64,000 nucleotides of DNA from Pseudomonadota bacterium (GTDB lineage Bacteria > Pseudomonadota > Gammaproteobacteria > Burkholderiales > Methylophilaceae): assembly GCA_020053735.1 (NCBI GenBank), contig JAGVMP010000013.1, positions 1-64,000 of the forward strand, written 5' to 3'. A model generated the notes under the pieces. The model saw nothing but the letters and a program-made list of their open reading frames with translations, made no database searches and was not told where the DNA came from. The translations under genes were made by a program, and so were the position numbers. This document shows, one piece after another, positions 8,857-18,299 of the stretch. The first letter of the stretch is position 1. Each line of letters starts with the position of its first letter.

Positions 8857-9354
8857 TTACTCTTTAGCCTCAGTTAAAGGCAATGCAAAACCTTCTTTTA
8901 CTTCTTCCATGACAATGTAGCTGCGTGACTCTTGCGCACCAGGTAGTGTGAGTAATATATCGCCAAGCAGTGTTCTGTAGTCAGCCATTTGCGCGATACG
9001 TGCCTTGACTAAGTAATCAAAATCGCCGCTCACCAAGTGGCACTCTAGCACGCTAGGTAGCTTGAGAATCTCTTGCTTAAACTTGCTAAATATTGCGCCA
9101 GATTTGGTGGATAGCTTCAGCTCTACAAACACCAGTAAACCCAAGCCCATGGCCTGCGGGCTCAAGCGTGCGTGATAACCTAAAATGACGCCTTCTTTTT
9201 CAAGATTCTTTACCCGCTCACCGCAAGGTGTTACTGATAAGCCTACTTTTTCGGCAAGCTCAGTAATTGGGATGCGTGCATCGGCTTGTAACACGCTTAA
9301 AATTTTTAAATCAATACGGTCCAGCTCGCGACTATTGTGGGTGCGCATGCGCAT
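8857..9354 (-). CDS. Lrp/AsnC family regulator
   Basis: A 165-residue regulator with an AsnC-type winged helix (LDRIDLKILSVLQADARI, then a recognition helix SVTPCGERVKNLE) and a C-terminal RAM effector domain (CHLVSGDFDYLVKAR). It is divergent from dadA across a 187-bp AT-rich gap. That is the usual arrangement of the alanine-sensing regulator DadR with dadA. I infer that it activates dadA-alr in response to alanine. An A/T-rich promoter suits Lrp binding, but I see no single clear site. Confidence 0.88.
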   Translation of the reverse strand: MRMRTHNSRELDRIDLKILSVLQADARIPITELAEKVGLSVTPCGERVKNLEKEGVILGYHARLSPQAMGLGLLVFVELKLSTKSGAIFSKFKQEILKLPSVLECHLVSGDFDYLVKARIAQMADYRTLLGDILLTLPGAQESRSYIVMEEVKEGFALPLTEAKE

Positions 9355-9541
9355 ATATTATCCTTGCTGCATTAAAACTAATTTAGTTGTTAATTTTAGA
9401 TAATATTACTACTAAATTTTTATAAATAGTTTATTTTTAATGTTTTATTAAATTATTAAGATGATTAATGCTGCGAATTTTGAATACACTATGACTTATA
9501 TTATAAGGCTTGTGTTTTAAATTTAACTTTAAAAGGCTTCT

Positions 9542-10942
9542 ATGAAAGTGCTTATTTTAGGCTCAGGTGTGGTGGGCGTCACATCAGCATATTATTTGGC
9601 CAAAAAAGGCTTTGATGTCACCGTGATTGACCGTCAACCTGCCGTTGCTTTAGAAACCAGTTTTGCCAATGCTGGGCAAATTTCACCTGGCTATTCTGCG
9701 CCATGGGCAGCACCAGGTGTGCCGATGAAGGCGCTTAAATGGCTATTTCAACGCCATTCACCATTAGCAATAAAACCTGATTTTTCATTATGGCAACTGC
9801 AATGGACGCTGAAATTATTGCGCAACTGCACGGCCAACCGATACGATACCAACAAAGAGCGTATGGTGCGCTTGGCTGAATATAGCCGCGATTGTATAGG
9901 TGAGCTGCGCAGGGAGACAGGCATTGCTTACGAAAGCCGCACCCAAGGCACGTTGCAGGTGTTCCGTACACAAAGGCAGCTGGATGCAGAAGCTAAAGAC
10001 ATTAAAGTACTCAGCCGGTTAGGGGTGCCGTTTGAGCATTTAGATCCCGATGGTTGCGCGCGCGCCGAACCTGCGCTGGCATTAGTAAAAGACCAGCTAC
10101 TCGGTGGCTTGCGCCTACCGCATGATGAAACTGGCGATTGCCAACTGTTTACGCAAAACTTGGCTGAAAAAGCGAAAATGTTAGGCGTAAAATTTAGGCA
10201 AGAGGTAAAAATTGAGCGACTTTTGACTGGAAAAAGTAAGTTAACTGGAGTTGAAATCAGTACAGATGCGGGTGTAGAAGTACTGCAAGCTGACCAATAT
10301 ATCGTTGCGCTTGGTAGCTACTCACGGCAGTTAATGCAAGGTTTAGGCATCTCTATTCCAGTGTATCCAGTTAAAGGATATTCGCTGACGGTACCAGTGG
10401 TGGACACGTATGCTGCACCTATCTCTACCGTGATGGATGAAACTTATAAAGTGGCGATTACGCGTTTTAATAGTAGGATTCGTGTCGGCGGCATGGCTGA
10501 GCTAGCAGGCTTTGATTTAAGTTTAAATCCGCGCCGCCGTGAGACGCTTGAGATGGTGTTAAATAGCTTGTTTCCCAACGGCGGCGATGTATCAAAATCA
10601 CAATTTTGGACAGGCTTGCGCCCAATGACCCCAGACGGCACACCGATTATCGGCAAGGCCTCTGAGATTTACAATAATGTATGGCTAAACACCGGCCACG
10701 GCACGTTGGGTTGGACTATGGCTTGTGGCTCGGCGCAAGTGTTGGCAGATTTAGTCGATAACCAGCAACCTGCAATTCACAGTGACGATTTGGCGTTAAG
10801 TCGTTACACTGTTAGTAAATATAATAGGCGTGTAAAAAACACTGCCCTGCAACCGCAAGGGTTGTCCCCGCAGAATATACCAGCTAAAGCTGGTTATTCA
10901 TGCGTGAAGCCCAGTATCCATGCGCCTTCCGGCCATGCTTAA
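9542..10942 (+). CDS. dadA: D-amino acid dehydrogenase, small subunit type
   Basis: A 466-residue FAD enzyme that oxidises D-alanine and other D-amino acids to 2-oxo acids and ammonium, feeding electrons to the respiratory chain. The nucleotide-binding motif [17 protein letters not shown] is at the N-terminus; [19 protein letters not shown] and the C-terminal [14 protein letters not shown] and [12 protein letters not shown] are typical of DadA. AAAAGG lies just before the ATG. It heads a run dadA-alr-ridA. The last 35 or so residues (after about 430) extend beyond usual DadA. They are encoded by sequence resembling the REP-like repeat of this window, so the repeat has probably lengthened the reading frame. 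Confidence 0.93.
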   Translation: MKVLILGSGVVGVTSAYYLAKKGFDVTVIDRQPAVALETSFANAGQISPGYSAPWAAPGVPMKALKWLFQRHSPLAIKPDFSLWQLQWTLKLLRNCTANRYDTNKERMVRLAEYSRDCIGELRRETGIAYESRTQGTLQVFRTQRQLDAEAKDIKVLSRLGVPFEHLDPDGCARAEPALALVKDQLLGGLRLPHDETGDCQLFTQNLAEKAKMLGVKFRQEVKIERLLTGKSKLTGVEISTDAGVEVLQADQYIVALGSYSRQLMQGLGISIPVYPVKGYSLTVPVVDTYAAPISTVMDETYKVAITRFNSRIRVGGMAELAGFDLSLNPRRRETLEMVLNSLFPNGGDVSKSQFWTGLRPMTPDGTPIIGKASEIYNNVWLNTGHGTLGWTMACGSAQVLADLVDNQQPAIHSDDLALSRYTVSKYNRRVKNTALQPQGLSPQNIPAKAGYSCVKPSIHAPSGHA

Positions 10943-10974
10943 ATTAGGTTTAATTGATTAAAATAATCTAAATC

Positions 10975-12084
10975 ATGTCTCGTCCTGCCATTGCTCATAT
11001 TCGCCTAGATGCGTTTCGCCACAATTATCGTGTTGCTAAAGCCATGCATGGTGGTAAGGCGCTAGCCGTGGTGAAGGCCAATGGCTATGGTCATGGTGCG
11101 GTGCAGTGTGCGCAAGCCATAGCAAATGAAGTGGATGGTTTTGCGGTGGCATGTTTAGAAGAGGCTGTAGAGTTGCGCCAAGCTGGCATCAGCAAGCCAA
11201 TACTGTTGCTAGAAGGTTTTTTTGAAGCAGCAGAATTGCCCGAAATCGTCGCCAATAACTGTTGGATTGTCCTGCACGCGCAGTGGCAAATAGATATTTT
11301 TTTGGCTGCTAAGCTCGCCAAGCCACTGCATGTTTGGCTAAAAATGGATAGCGGTATGCATCGCGTGGGTTTAGCGCCTGCAAGTTATCAACAAGCATTC
11401 AACAGCCTTGCAGGGCATGCAAATACTGCAAACATTGTGTTGATGTCGCACTTTGCCAATGCTGATAATTTAAAATCCATTCATACTAAACAGCAAATTT
11501 CTGTGTTTCAGCAAGCGGTGCAAACGCTCAAGTTTGACGAAGTGAGTTTAGCTAATTCTGCGGCTATTTTGGGTTGGCCGCAAAGCTACAATCACTGGTC
11601 GCGCCCCGGTATTATGTTATATGGTGCAGATCCGCTTACTGCAAATGCGCTGAATCAACTAGCCAAAACAGTTGTCAGTGAGCACCCGCAAAGCTTGCGC
11701 GCGGTCATGCAGCTTAGCAGCAAAATCATCTCAATTCGCAACATTCAAAAGGGTGAGTCAATTGGCTATGGCAGCATATTCAACGCAGATAAAGATACCA
11801 TCGTTGGCGTGGTCGCGTGTGGCTATGCCGACGGTTACCCAAGGTCTGCAACTGGCGCACCTGTTGCGGTAGATGGCAGAATCACCAAAATCATTGGCCG
11901 CGTTTCAATGGATATGCTGTTTGTCGATCTAACAGATATTACAGCGGCTGATATTGGCTCTGATGTTGAGTTGTGGGGCGATCAAGTTTCAGCTAACGAC
12001 GTCGCAAACGCAGCTGGCACGATTGCTTATGAATTGTTTTGCAACGTGAAACGCGTACAATTTAGCTATAGAGATAAACAATAG
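10975..12084 (+). CDS. alr: Alanine racemase (catabolic type)
   Basis: A 369-residue PLP enzyme interconverting L- and D-alanine. The lysine that binds PLP is in VVKANGYGHG and the catalytic tyrosine in ESIGYGSIF; GRVSMDMLFVD is also diagnostic. It starts 32 bp after dadA and is followed by ridA, so it is probably the DadX-type racemase that supplies D-alanine to DadA. Because it may be the only racemase, it could also serve cell-wall synthesis; that needs the rest of the genome. Confidence 0.94.
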   Translation: MSRPAIAHIRLDAFRHNYRVAKAMHGGKALAVVKANGYGHGAVQCAQAIANEVDGFAVACLEEAVELRQAGISKPILLLEGFFEAAELPEIVANNCWIVLHAQWQIDIFLAAKLAKPLHVWLKMDSGMHRVGLAPASYQQAFNSLAGHANTANIVLMSHFANADNLKSIHTKQQISVFQQAVQTLKFDEVSLANSAAILGWPQSYNHWSRPGIMLYGADPLTANALNQLAKTVVSEHPQSLRAVMQLSSKIISIRNIQKGESIGYGSIFNADKDTIVGVVACGYADGYPRSATGAPVAVDGRITKIIGRVSMDMLFVDLTDITAADIGSDVELWGDQVSANDVANAAGTIAYELFCNVKRVQFSYRDKQ

Positions 12085-12123
12085 ACAGACAAAACAACAG
12101 TTCGATAATTAAAGGTTATACAT

Positions 12124-12495
12124 ATGAAAGTCATCCAAACCCCTAATGCACCCGCTGCCATCGGCCCTTACTCACAAGCCATACAAGTAGGTGGTTTTTT
12201 ATTCACCTCTGGTCAAATTCCACTGCAGGTAGATGGTACCTTGTTGCAAGGCGACATTACCGCACAAACCACGCAGGTGTTAGCGAATTTAAAAGCCGTG
12301 ATTGAAGCTGCAGGCGGCTCTTTAAACCGCGTGGTTAAAACTACCGTTTTTTTAAAAAATCTGGATGACTTTATTGCAATGAATAAAGTCTATGGCGAAA
12401 CCTTTGGCAGCCATACGCCTGCCCGCTCTACCGTGCAAGTGGCCAAATTGCCGCGCGATGTATTGGTGGAAATTGAAGCAATTGTTGCGTTATGA
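12124..12495 (+). CDS. ridA: RidA family enamine/imine deaminase
   Basis: A 123-residue RidA/YjgF protein. Typical motifs are APAAIGPYSQAIQVGGFLFTSGQ split across the N-terminus, then PARSTVQVAKLPRDVLVEIE with the conserved arginine. RidA hydrolyses reactive enamines and imines released by PLP enzymes and amino acid oxidases. Placement directly behind dadA and alr, whose reactions make 2-iminopropionate, explains its role here. AAAGG precedes the ATG. Confidence 0.94.
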   Translation: MKVIQTPNAPAAIGPYSQAIQVGGFLFTSGQIPLQVDGTLLQGDITAQTTQVLANLKAVIEAAGGSLNRVVKTTVFLKNLDDFIAMNKVYGETFGSHTPARSTVQVAKLPRDVLVEIEAIVAL

Positions 12496-12655
12496 ACTAA
12501 GTTGTAAAAATAACACACATAAAAGTAAATATAATCAAAAGGTTAGTTGATTATTTCAAATTAAGGCTCTCTGAAGTTGTATTTCTACAACGCTGTGCTT
12601 GCTCTCTATCTTTTTGTTGGCTATGATTCTCCGCAATGGGTTAAAAAGGTGTGTG

Positions 12656-13405
12656 ATGAAAAATTTGTCTATATTGCTAGCGGCTATGTTACTTGCCAGC
12701 AATGCTTTAGCTGCTGAAAATACTTGGACGGGGTTTTACGTTGGTGGAAATCTTGGCTATGCCAGTGCTGAATCTCATTCGGATTTAACGTCGTTGGGTG
12801 GACTGTGGAATGTTCAATCTCAAAATTTTAGAGATTTTATTACCAATAACTCATCAACAAATAAGGATCCTAGTGGCGTGAGCTTTGGCTTTCAGGCTGG
12901 GTATGACCATCAGTTTGACAATAAATTTGTACTGGGTGTTGAAGTGGATTACAACGAGCTAGACTTGCGTGAAAGCAGCCAAACTCCATTCCTTACCTTT
13001 GTTGGGGGTCCTGCAGCTTTCGCTTTTGGCAACAAAGTTGATGTGAAGCATACTTTCTCGTTACGTCCTAAGTTAGGCTATGCTATTGATAAGACCTTGT
13101 TTTATGCCACGGCTGGTATTGCCTGGACCTCTGCAGAATTTAGCTCGACTATACAAAGCGAATTTAACTACAGCAAAGTTGGCAAAAGCTCAAAGACGCT
13201 GACTAGTGCAATTTTGGGTATGGGCATAGAGCATCAATTTTTTGATAACATCAGTGCAAAGTTAGAGTATCTAAAAATTAATGGTAATGACGCAAATTAC
13301 ACGACAGTGTATAGACCTGGCAGTGCTTTTCCAGGGTTTAGCGAAACTTTCAATGTCGACTTTGATTACGATGTCGTTCGCGTCGGCATTAATTATCGGT
13401 TTTAA
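12656..13405 (+). CDS. Outer-membrane beta-barrel protein
   Basis: A 249-residue small porin-like protein of the Omp25/OmpA-barrel type. It has a signal peptide (MKNLSILLAAMLLASNALA), then WTGFYVGGNLGYA, the common opening of these eight-stranded barrels, and it ends in RVGINYRF with a terminal phenylalanine that the BAM complex recognises. I chose the ATG at 12656 because AAGGT lies before it and it gives a clean signal peptide; the longer reading from 12599 does not. It follows ridA by 160 bp and may be independent. Substrate unknown. Confidence 0.82.
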   Translation: MKNLSILLAAMLLASNALAAENTWTGFYVGGNLGYASAESHSDLTSLGGLWNVQSQNFRDFITNNSSTNKDPSGVSFGFQAGYDHQFDNKFVLGVEVDYNELDLRESSQTPFLTFVGGPAAFAFGNKVDVKHTFSLRPKLGYAIDKTLFYATAGIAWTSAEFSSTIQSEFNYSKVGKSSKTLTSAILGMGIEHQFFDNISAKLEYLKINGNDANYTTVYRPGSAFPGFSETFNVDFDYDVVRVGINYRF

Positions 13406-13501
13406 CGTTTTCTAAGCGCAACTTACGGAGATCACAACAAAGTGCATGGTTGGGTTCATCAGCTGTGCCTTATGAGTGAATCTCTGCATTAATATTTTTA
13501 G

Positions 13502-14863
13502 TCACGAAGTTAATTCCTTTAAGCATTCGTTAAATACCCGAACCAGTTTGTCTGAATCCGCTTGCGTGGTAGCGGGGCAAACCAGCATCATATTGTGAAA
13601 TGGTGTTAACAACACACCGCGATTCAATAAGTACAAATGCATGGCCGATTCAATACTGTCATTTTGTGCACCCCTTGCCTCAGCCGCATTTTTGGGTGAG
13701 GTCGCACAAAATTGCAGCTCTAGCCTTGCCCCTAAGCGAGTGATATTCCACGCTAAATTGTGCGTTTTAATTACATCTGTAAGTGCATGCTCCAGCAAGA
13801 CCGCTAATGCTAGCATGTGCTGATATGTGCTTTCTGTTGCAGTTTCAGTTAAGGTCGCATGAATCGCTCTGAGCGTCATCATATTGCCTGATAAGGTAGT
13901 GCCAATGCCCGAGTGCCCACTTGGTGCCCTATCTTTGGCGGCTTTCATGCGTGCCGCCATATTGCTGCTGAATCCATAGGCTGCTGCTGGTAATCCGCCA
14001 GCAATCGGTTTACCCACCACCAAAAAATCTGGCGTAATTTTATTGGCTTTTGCCCAGCCACCGCGTGCGCTGGAGATAGTATGCGTTTCATCTAAAATAA
14101 GTAGCGTGCCGTATCTAGTGCAAAGTGCGCGTAAGCCTTGTATAAAGCCATCATTAGGCAATACCATGCCGCAATTGGTGAGTGCTGGTTCAGTCAGCAG
14201 GGCAGCAAACTCGCCGCTTGCTAATTCACGCTCAACAGCGGCTAAATCGTTAAATGGAACTGCCGTTGAGTGCTGAGTTAAATCCTGAACTTGGCCGAGC
14301 AAGCTATGTCTGTTGATGTTTTTCTTACCAACGATGTCTACCATGGCATCATCAACCGTCCCATGGTAGCAGCCATCAAACACCAATACTTTTTTGCGGC
14401 CTGTTACTGCGCGCGCCCAGCGCAGTACAAAGCGGTTAGCATCGGTGGCGGTGGTCGCCAGTTGCCAAACATCTAAGCCAAAAAAATTACTCAACGTTTC
14501 GCCCACATTTGGCGCCAGTGTGGAAGGTAACATGGCGGTAAAGCCTTTGCTGGCTTGATTTTTGATGGCTTGTGCCACAGCTGGCGGACTATGCCCAAAC
14601 ATGGCGCCTGTATCACCCAAACAAAAATCGGTGTAATCAATATTGTCTGCGCAAGTAAAATGGTTGCCGCTAGCATGCGCTATAAATAAGGGTGCTGGCG
14701 TGCCCCAATCGTTCATCCAATGCATGGGTACACCATATAAAAAGTGTTGGTTGGCACGCTGCGATAAAGCCAGCGACTGCGGATGCAATTGAATAAATTG
14801 CTCGCGCTCAGCATGTATCATTTTTTCTGCATTATTGATTACATTTTGCATGGACTTACTCAT
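13502..14863 (-). CDS. Class III aminotransferase, glutamate-1-semialdehyde mutase-like
   Basis: A 453-residue PLP enzyme related to glutamate-1-semialdehyde 2,1-aminomutase (HemL). FCLGDTGAMFGHSPPAVA and the PLP lysine in VVGKPIAGGLPAA show the fold. It is not HemL itself: the aspartate motif reads LILDETHTISSARGG instead of DEVMTGFR. Similar proteins are annotated only as aminotransferases. It is divergent from the agmatinase gene across about 110 bp, so it may act on an agmatine- or putrescine-derived amine. True substrate is unknown. Confidence 0.75.
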   Translation of the reverse strand: MSKSMQNVINNAEKMIHAEREQFIQLHPQSLALSQRANQHFLYGVPMHWMNDWGTPAPLFIAHASGNHFTCADNIDYTDFCLGDTGAMFGHSPPAVAQAIKNQASKGFTAMLPSTLAPNVGETLSNFFGLDVWQLATTATDANRFVLRWARAVTGRKKVLVFDGCYHGTVDDAMVDIVGKKNINRHSLLGQVQDLTQHSTAVPFNDLAAVERELASGEFAALLTEPALTNCGMVLPNDGFIQGLRALCTRYGTLLILDETHTISSARGGWAKANKITPDFLVVGKPIAGGLPAAAYGFSSNMAARMKAAKDRAPSGHSGIGTTLSGNMMTLRAIHATLTETATESTYQHMLALAVLLEHALTDVIKTHNLAWNITRLGARLELQFCATSPKNAAEARGAQNDSIESAMHLYLLNRGVLLTPFHNMMLVCPATTQADSDKLVRVFNECLKELTS

Positions 14864-14972
14864 AAATTGGTTCTAGTGGGATTACATAAATGGCACTATT
14901 GATAAGACCAACATCAGGCTACTATTCTAACTATAATATCGGTTTTAACACACCGTTTTTGAAAGTATTGCG

Positions 14973-15929
14973 ATGAATCACGCGTTTGCTTATTTATCTA
15001 CCAGCGGTTTTCTAGGCTTGCCAGTTGATAAGGCTAGCAAAAAACCATATGCCATTGCTGGTATTAATTGGGATGGCAGTTGTACCAATCGCCCCGGCGC
15101 GCGCTTTGGGCCGAGTGCTATTCGTCACAGCAGTCAAATGCTGTGCGATGCTACACACCCATTTTTTGATACCTCACCACTTGCTCACATAAAAGATGTC
15201 GGCGATTTAGCCTTGCCAAACACCAGTATCGAAGCTATGCGCACTGCGCTTATGCCGCAAGCAGCAGAGCTCATTCAGCAGCAAACGATGGCATGGCTAG
15301 GTGGCGATCACTCCATTACTTTACCTTTATTGCGTGCTTATAAAGCTCACTACAAACAACCATTAGCCTGTATCCATTTTGATGCGCATTGTGATACTTG
15401 GAGCGACCATTTTGGCGAACCTTCTGGCCATGGCACTTGGGTATACGAAGCGATTACTGAAGGATTAGTCGACCCCAGTTGTTTTATACAAATAGGCATA
15501 CGCTCTGCAGGTGAACGCGCAGCACGTGAATTTGTGAGCGACCAAGGCGGCAAAATTTATACCGCCCGTGAGTTGCGCGGCAAAGATGGCGATGCGCTGC
15601 AAGGTGTGATTTATGAAGTGCGCGAACGTATGGCAAAAGCGGGTAATCCGCCCTTATATCTAACCTTTGATATCGATGCATTAGACCCCGCTTTTGCACC
15701 TGGTACAGGTACACCAGAAGTCGGTGGTTTAACCACGTCTCAAGCTATGACATTGTTAGAAGCTTGGTACGACTTAAACTGGGTCGGTATGGACTGTACT
15801 GAAGTTTCACCACCTTATGACCACGCAGAACTCACCTCAAATGCCGCAGCAGTGATTGTTTGGACATGGTTGTGTGGCCGTATTTATGCAAATACCGCCA
15901 GTACAATAAATAGTGCAGCCAAAAAGTAA
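14973..15929 (+). CDS. speB: Agmatinase / ureohydrolase
   Basis: A 318-residue ureohydrolase that splits agmatine into putrescine and urea using two manganese ions. Metal-binding residues are visible in WLGGDHSIT, CIHFDAHCDTW and LTFDIDALDPAFAPGTGTPE. Length suits the family (E. coli SpeB has 306). It is followed after 6 bp by a PuuB-like oxidase gene, so putrescine made here could enter the gamma-glutamyl route at once. Guanidinobutyrase is a close alternative and cannot be separated by eye. Confidence 0.85.
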   Translation: MNHAFAYLSTSGFLGLPVDKASKKPYAIAGINWDGSCTNRPGARFGPSAIRHSSQMLCDATHPFFDTSPLAHIKDVGDLALPNTSIEAMRTALMPQAAELIQQQTMAWLGGDHSITLPLLRAYKAHYKQPLACIHFDAHCDTWSDHFGEPSGHGTWVYEAITEGLVDPSCFIQIGIRSAGERAAREFVSDQGGKIYTARELRGKDGDALQGVIYEVRERMAKAGNPPLYLTFDIDALDPAFAPGTGTPEVGGLTTSQAMTLLEAWYDLNWVGMDCTEVSPPYDHAELTSNAAAVIVWTWLCGRIYANTASTINSAAKK

Positions 15930-15935
15930 ATCAAT

Positions 15936-17273
15936 ATGCTAGAACCTAATATTAAATCTACCGATTTGAAACTCACACAAAACTCATACTACGCCGCCAG
16001 CGCCAATGAGCAGCCAGAATATCCAACCTTAACTACAGATATTGAGGCTGATATTTGTGTTGTGGGCGGTGGCTTTGCGGGCTTGTCTAGTGCCATTGAG
16101 CTGACTGACCGTGGTTATAAAGTGGTAGTGTTAGAGGCCAACCATATAGGATTTGGCGCCAGTGGGCGCAATGGCGGCCAATTAATTGCTGGCTTGGCTT
16201 GTGAGCAAGATGTGATTGAAAGTGCGCTGGGGTTTCAGGCGGCCAAACAAGTGTGGGAGATGAGTCTAGAAGCGCTAGATTTAGTACGTGAGCGGATAAA
16301 ACGTTTTAACATTGATTGCGATTTAACGGATGGATTTTTAGGCGTTTCTGTAAGCGAAGCCAAAGGTAAAAAACTACACGCTTGGTTTGAAGGAATGGTA
16401 AAAAATTACCAGTATGACGCGGATGCCAAATGGATAGAACCCGCCTATCTAAAAGATTGGATAGCGAGTCCGCGTTACTTTAATGGCTATTTTGACAAGC
16501 GTGGTGGACATATTCATCCGCTGAATTATTGCTTGGGCTTAGCAAAAGGTGCCGCTGGCTTGGGGGTGAAAATTTTTCAGCACTCGGCTGTCACCGCCAT
16601 GCAGCAAGGTGAAAATACTGTGTTAACTACTAGCAAAGGCAAAGTAACCGCACAGTTTGTGGTGCTGGCAGGCAATATGTATTTGCCCGAAATTGCACCA
16701 CAATTAGCACCAAGTTTAGCCAAACGTATTATGCCAGTAGGCACCTACATTATTGCTACCGAGCCCATACCGGCGAAGCTTGCAAAGCAATTGATTCCCA
16801 AAAACACGGCGGTATGCGATACCAATTTCGTGCTGGATTACTTCAGGTTTTCGGGCCAAAAACCAGATGAAGGCCCTAGAATGATTTATGGTGGTCGCGT
16901 CAGTTATAGCGCCATGACGCCACATCACTTAACGCAGAGCATGCAAGCGCGCATGGCGGAGACTTTCCCGCAATTAAAAAATACCAAGGTTGAATATACT
17001 TGGGGTGGTTTTGTCGATATCACCATGAACCGTGCCCCCGATTTTGGTAGCATTGCGCCCAATATTTTTTACTTGCAAGGTTTTTCTGGGCATGGTGTTG
17101 CGCTTACGGGCTTGGCAGGTAAGCTGGTGGCAGAGACTATCTGTGGTCAAGCAGAACGTTTAGACGTGTTTGCAAAAATTAAGCATCACGATTTTCCAGG
17201 GGGGAAATTATTGCGCACGCCGGCATTAGTGCTGGGGATGTTGTGGTATCAGCTTAGAGATAAATTAGGTTGA
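15936..17273 (+). CDS. puuB: FAD-dependent gamma-glutamylputrescine oxidase-like protein
   Basis: A 445-residue DAO-type flavoprotein. CVVGGGFAGLSSAIELTDRG binds the ADP part of FAD, GFGASGRNGGQ is the second FAD contact shared with PuuB/OrdL proteins, and FSGHGVALTGLAGKL is the C-terminal motif. PuuB oxidises gamma-glutamylputrescine to gamma-glutamylaminobutyraldehyde with release of ammonium and H2O2. The start lies 6 bp after the agmatinase stop, so the two are co-transcribed. PuuA and PuuD homologues nearby support the role. Confidence 0.8.
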   Translation: MLEPNIKSTDLKLTQNSYYAASANEQPEYPTLTTDIEADICVVGGGFAGLSSAIELTDRGYKVVVLEANHIGFGASGRNGGQLIAGLACEQDVIESALGFQAAKQVWEMSLEALDLVRERIKRFNIDCDLTDGFLGVSVSEAKGKKLHAWFEGMVKNYQYDADAKWIEPAYLKDWIASPRYFNGYFDKRGGHIHPLNYCLGLAKGAAGLGVKIFQHSAVTAMQQGENTVLTTSKGKVTAQFVVLAGNMYLPEIAPQLAPSLAKRIMPVGTYIIATEPIPAKLAKQLIPKNTAVCDTNFVLDYFRFSGQKPDEGPRMIYGGRVSYSAMTPHHLTQSMQARMAETFPQLKNTKVEYTWGGFVDITMNRAPDFGSIAPNIFYLQGFSGHGVALTGLAGKLVAETICGQAERLDVFAKIKHHDFPGGKLLRTPALVLGMLWYQLRDKLG

Positions 17274-17312
17274 TTTTTTGATAGCATTCATTTCGATGCA
17301 TTCTTTTAATCA

Positions 17313-17357
17313 AGCCGTAAACCAATATCCATGCGGCATGCAGAGCATTGATTTTTT
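17313..17357 (-). repeat. REP-like repeat copy
   Basis: Contains CCAATATCCATGCGGC and GCAGAGCATTGATTTTTT, matching the family at 7266, 44491 and 52928 in part of each orientation. It lies between the convergent puuB-like and GNAT genes. The T-run could end puuB transcripts. Confidence 0.55.
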
Positions 17358-17385
17358 CTCGTGTATTAAAAGTGGCTAAAGCGGC

Positions 17386-17850
17386 TTATTTTAACTGTTT
17401 GCTATATGCGTAAAACACTTCATCGCGCACCCAGCCCAGTGATTCATAAAGTGCTTGCGCATTTGCGTTATTTTTAGCCGTGGTTAAATCCAGTCTAGCT
17501 AGGTTGTTGTTTGCCGCATATTCGTGTGCAGCCAGCATAAGTGCGCGGCCAGCACCCGTGTTGCGGGCGGATGTGTCTACAAATAAATCGTAAAGTATGC
17601 CAATTTTGTCTGCAATCACCGAACAAAAACTGGGGTAAATTTGGCAAAAACCAATCAGCTTTTCTGCCTCATTTTCTGCAACCAAAATCACGGAATCTCG
17701 CTTGTTTAATCTTTCCGCAATAAAGTGTTTAGCTAACACGATATTAGGTGTTTGTTCGTAAAATTGGCGGTACTTGTCAAACAGTACAGCCAACTGCTCA
17801 AGGTCTGGCGTGTTAGCAACCCGAATGCTTACTAGTCGAATCGTAGTCAT
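17386..17850 (-). CDS. GNAT family N-acetyltransferase
   Basis: A 154-residue acetyltransferase. The acetyl-CoA-binding segment is seen as LYDLFVDTSARNTGAGRALM, a variant of the R/QxxGxG/A loop, and NANAQALYESLGWVRDE is the usual C-terminal helix. It starts one base after the stop of an SMR transporter gene, so the two form an operon. Given the amine setting it could acetylate a polyamine or another primary amine, but nothing in the sequence shows the acceptor. Confidence 0.82.
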   Translation of the reverse strand: MTTIRLVSIRVANTPDLEQLAVLFDKYRQFYEQTPNIVLAKHFIAERLNKRDSVILVAENEAEKLIGFCQIYPSFCSVIADKIGILYDLFVDTSARNTGAGRALMLAAHEYAANNNLARLDLTTAKNNANAQALYESLGWVRDEVFYAYSKQLK

Positions 17851-17851
17851 G

Positions 17852-18184
17852 TTATTTTGTGGTTAAATTTAACAGCACCACGCCAATCACAATCAAAGTA
17901 ACGCCTGTTACTTTAAAACTGGAGATGGATTCTGCGTAAAAAGCGATACCCAAGATTGCTACAATCGCTGTGCTAACAGCCGCCCATACCGCATAGGCGA
18001 TGCCCATTTCGATATGTTTGAGTGAAATAGACATCAGCCAAATGGAAGTAATAAAGCAACTCACCCCGCCAGCGGTAGGTAGTAGATTGGTAAAACCATT
18101 GGAGTATTTAAGGAATAACATGCCGAATACTTCAAATAAAATACTGGCGATAAGAATTAACCAAGCGACGAGTAACGGGCTCAT
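17852..18184 (-). CDS. Small multidrug resistance (SMR) family transporter
   Basis: A 110-residue, four-helix membrane protein of the EmrE/SMR type. The essential glutamate of helix 1 is in SILFEVFGMLFLKYSNGF, and GIAYAVWAAVSTAIVA is the dimer-forming segment. SMR proteins exchange protons for cationic compounds; the MdtJI branch exports spermidine. It is the first gene of a pair with a GNAT acetyltransferase. I looked for a guanidine riboswitch in the leader (18185-18299) and saw none. Substrate undetermined; a role in polyamine or quaternary amine export is inference. Confidence 0.88.
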   Translation of the reverse strand: MSPLLVAWLILIASILFEVFGMLFLKYSNGFTNLLPTAGGVSCFITSIWLMSISLKHIEMGIAYAVWAAVSTAIVAILGIAFYAESISSFKVTGVTLIVIGVVLLNLTTK

Positions 18185-18299
18185 AAAACGACCTCTAATT
18201 ATACGTTCTGGCTGCTTGTACCGAACAGCTGAAGCACGAAATTAGAGCGGTACCTGACTTGATTTGCATCATAACGCATTGAATCCTAACGCATGTAAA

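Noticed and set aside
18185-18299. Guanidine (ykkC-type) riboswitch before the SMR gene
   Set aside because: Neither the paired ACGR-loop hairpins of mini-ykkC nor the ykkC core could be seen in the leader.
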